A DNA stretch of 64,000 nucleotides, taken from the NCBI GenBank assembly GCA_014885115.2, contig WKLE02000557.1:55917-119916 (forward strand), in the 5' to 3' direction. This document shows, in pieces, positions 61,307-64,000 of this stretch (within the stretch, counting starts at the first letter, position 1; every line of letters starts with the position of its first letter). Source of the DNA: Asterionellopsis glacialis (lineage: Eukaryota; Bacillariophyta; Plagiogrammaphyceae; Rhaphoneidales; Asterionellopsidaceae). The position numbers and the translations under genes were made by a program. Below the pieces are notes generated by a model. The model ran no database searches. It saw only the letters and a program-made list of their open reading frames with translations, and had not been told where the DNA came from.

Positions 61307-64000
61307 ACTGCTTTAAGAGAGTGCAATGCTGGGAACCAGTGAATACTACTAGCGTATAAAATAACAGAAGTAGTGCAAGGGTGGTTCTTCTTTGATTCCG
61401 ATTCTATTATTTTCTGTCCAAAATGATTTCGAATTCGAAAAAATAAAGAATAGAAAAAATTGTGCCACATACATTTTACCTGGTACGTTATTAGTGCATT
61501 TGTACTCTACCTGGTATGATGCGGTGTAAAAGTCATCTTTTAGTCGCCACAAATAAATAATGGTCACGTCCGTGGGTGGAGATGTAAAAAAATAGATATT
61601 TCACAGTTTGGATCGATTAAAAAAAGTTTCCATCCCTATTTCCGTACCAGGTATGACATATACTGTGCCTGGTCCCTTACAGGTACATCGAAAAATTCAA
61701 ATATATGTTGATTACATCATACCCAATAAAAAATCTATTTCTAATAAACAAAACCAAAGAATCATGATTATGAATACGTGACCACGACCAACTCAGATTT
61801 GTCCAAGAGGTTTTTTACTAATTCAATATTATAATATATCATGGATATTATTATACCCAGATACACTTTTCTAATTTGGAGAGTATAATACGTGTATGGA
61901 AAACATTCTTCAAGGAAGAGGTTCTATCCCTCATAGTGTAAGGTGGTGACGTGTGGCCTAATCTTCGGATGTTCGCAGGGCAAAAAGACACAGAGAGAAT
62001 AAAGATAAGAAATAAGTTTCTAGATTCATTTACTCTGATGAAGGAATGGATTTTTCAAACTTTCGGACAGATGAAGTTGTCTATCCGAATACTTACAGAC
62101 GTAAAGCTGTTTTTTCCTCGTCTTTATTACAGTATAAGCAATAGTGGATTCACATTTTCAAAACAGTCGTGCTTTTCTCGAAGAATTATGCCCTAATACC
62201 GTGTACTGTACTGTACGTGGTACCAGGTATATGGTGCAACGGGTTTTTGAGAGAAATTTGTGTGAAAAAAAATGTGAAATACTTCTTCACATCTGGTACT
62301 GACCGTACCAAGGTACCTGGTACCATACCAGGTAACTGTGTACCTGTACCTGTACCCGGTACCGGTACCAGGTACTAGGTCAGATTACCCCTGGTACTGG
62401 TACCACAGGTACCAGGGTACAGGTACATGTACCAGTTACGCCAAGATGGATACCAGGTAGGACCCTACCAGGTAAGGTACCAGGTACCCGGGACATACCA
62501 GGTACCAGGTACATCTTACCAGGTACCACGTACAGTACATGGTAGGTCACATCTACAGCATCTCAAGTAGGAACATAAACGGTAGTAACTCTAAGTTGCA
62601 CACAAGAGAGTTGTATTAATTAGGTACAGAGGTAACAGGTACCAGGGTACAAGGTACCATATTTTCGTTATACCAGCATGTAGATCATCCATCTTGTACA
62701 TATTAGAAGTTTGTTCGTAGAGTCCTCCTTTTTATTAGGTCCTAGATATGTACGGTAGCTCCATACGAATCTCACGTTCCCGCGGGATCGAAGTCAGAAA
62801 GCAATTTCGTGGAATTTTTTTGACAAGCTTTTAATAATTGTGCCCCTCCAGAAAACAAATCCTAAATCATCTATGCCCCTTCCACCTCGATGATTCAACA
62901 AGACATTTCACAGAAAGACACCGCTTTCGAATAGTGTCAGGTACATCTCTTCCCTCGTTTCTCGGACTAACACAACCAAATATGCCTCTCCAAAATGGTT
63001 CAACCAGGGGGAATTGAGACATTTCATAGAAAATAGGAGTAATAATTATAATAATATCTTCTATCAATGATCACCATAACAGACCAAGGCACCGGTTTCT
63101 GGAAGTCTACCTTTCCCTCACTGCCTATAGGTAGACTAGACCAATAACTTTTATATTATATACATGAGCCCCGCAGCAGATGCGTGTTTGCCATCCCCGT
63201 TCCCCGAGCACAACTGAAAGATGGAAACTTTGGAGGTCCTCTCTCTAGAGAGTCCCACCTCTCACATTGGGAAAAAAAAATTTATGAAAAGATACCAACT
63301 AGGACCTAGAGGTTCCAGATCTAAATAAGGTGCGTTGGTGGGTCAGAAGCAGATCAAGTTTGCGTTCTTGCTGGTACATGAATTATGAAAATACTAGAGT
63401 TTCGGACTCTGCACCAAAAACTTGTCCTACTTTCAAAGTCATGATTCATGAGACTTTCGATAGCACAGTCGAAGTGAAGATAGAGTGATACACGACGGAA
63501 GTAGACCACAAATTTCAAATTCCTTACGTAGCAATCAGAGAAGAGAATCGGAAAACAAGTTTCTATATAGGTAACTTCAACATGAAGACATCGATGCATC
63601 ACTCATTATCCACCATGGTTTGGGAACCAGAGAAAGAAAATATGCAGTGTATGGTGGGACACGGTGGTTCAAGAATTTGTGATCTTTTCATACCAGATAC
63701 ACAGCACATTGAACGGAGTCTGAAGCACACTTAAAAATGACAAACAACCAGAGTGCTTGATATTCATCTTCACCCGGGAAACGACAAGATTTGCTAGTAC
63801 TATGGTAAGTGGAGAACTTCCTGTAACCCCTGAACAGCCAGTGGCTCGCTCTGATAGGAGCCATCCATGCAGTCAACAACACACGTAGCAACAAGAGTTG
63901 TGGCGACAACTTCCTTGGGCAAATTCTTGTAAATACCCGATGTGGGTAATGTCGATAAATTTTTTAAAAATCGATCTGCCGAACGATGTTCGACCCATTC
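61307..64000. other. Intergenic region to the window end
   Basis: About 2.7 kb with no supported gene. Single GTACC-type motifs lie at about 61478, 61509 and 61645, then a dense array (62200-62660). CTCTCTAGAGAG and TAGGACCTAG palindromes lie near 63235-63310, as also seen at 23.9 kb. Any gene that starts past 64000 cannot be seen. Confidence 0.45.
62200..62660. repeat. Second array of GTACCAGGTAC-type palindromes
   Basis: About 460 bp in which TACCAGGTA, TACCTGGTA and GGTACC recur almost continuously; at least ten GGTACC hexamers are visible, against about 0.1 expected by chance in this length. Some units are fused (for example GGTACCTGGTACC near 62314, GGTACCGGTACC near 62359). Located upstream of paralogue B, about 0.9-1.35 kb from its start. 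Confidence 0.8.

Noticed and set aside
63354..63909. Minus-strand frames near the window end
   Set aside because: Short, without domains or splice signals that join them; they may be chance frames, and a gene continuing beyond 64000 cannot be judged.

Overview
The window reads as nuclear DNA of a stramenopile alga, most likely a diatom. The supporting signs are: spliceosomal introns of about 90-210 nt with GTAAGT-type donors, standard code, divergent and convergent gene packing, an HSF-family DNA-binding protein of the type expanded in diatoms, a secretory leader ending in an SSAF motif that resembles the diatom plastid-targeting motif, a mitochondrial-type KDPG aldolase, and TGACGT motifs near several genes. 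I cannot name the genus. One short run of N (20810-20817) marks an assembly gap.

Left gene-rich arm (about 0.7-36.3 kb). In order: a DHHC-type S-acyltransferase with a degenerate zinc region; a PLP-dependent D-cysteine desulfhydrase/ACC deaminase-like enzyme; COP9 signalosome subunit 1; a previously hidden three-exon gene for a small secreted 8-cysteine protein; a hypothetical membrane-anchored protein; an HSF; a plastid-type prolyl-4-hydroxylase-like oxygenase; a large AT-hook protein; a three-exon hypothetical membrane protein; an EF-hand/alanine aminotransferase fusion; KDPG aldolase; a RING-ankyrin-2OG oxygenase fusion; a MgtE-type Mg transporter with a giant disordered N-terminus; TOP6A/SPO11-3; and a THUMP-type rRNA methyltransferase. 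Several neighbours are convergent with 44-115 bp between their stop codons.

Repeat block (about 36.5-52 kb, with gene-poor flanks to 55.6 kb). It holds a 293-bp inverted-repeat element with a 9-bp target duplication; a complete but dead Ty3/gypsy-type LTR retrotransposon (LTRs 37501-37944 and 42453-42900); a mariner-like MITE (44159-44481); a MITE split by a 5'-truncated non-LTR retroelement with a 19-bp target duplication (45344-46570); and a related solo LTR with a perfect 5-bp target duplication (51407-51934), which carries four TGACGTCA sites and interrupts an older reading frame. No host gene is supported between 36.3 and 55.6 kb.

Right arm (55.6-64 kb). Two paralogous two-exon genes of unknown function lie tail-to-tail (55673-58084 plus strand, 58763-61306 minus strand), separated by a (CCTTGT)14 microsatellite. 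Arrays of a short palindromic motif, GTACCAGGTAC / GTACCTGGTAC, lie upstream of both. Single copies of this motif are scattered through intergenic DNA of the left arm, and I did not notice it inside the repeat block. This is the most puzzling non-coding signal here.

No operon-like pathway is evident. KDPG aldolase (Entner-Doudoroff) and alanine aminotransferase are neighbours that both concern pyruvate and are probably both mitochondrial, but they are separate transcription units.
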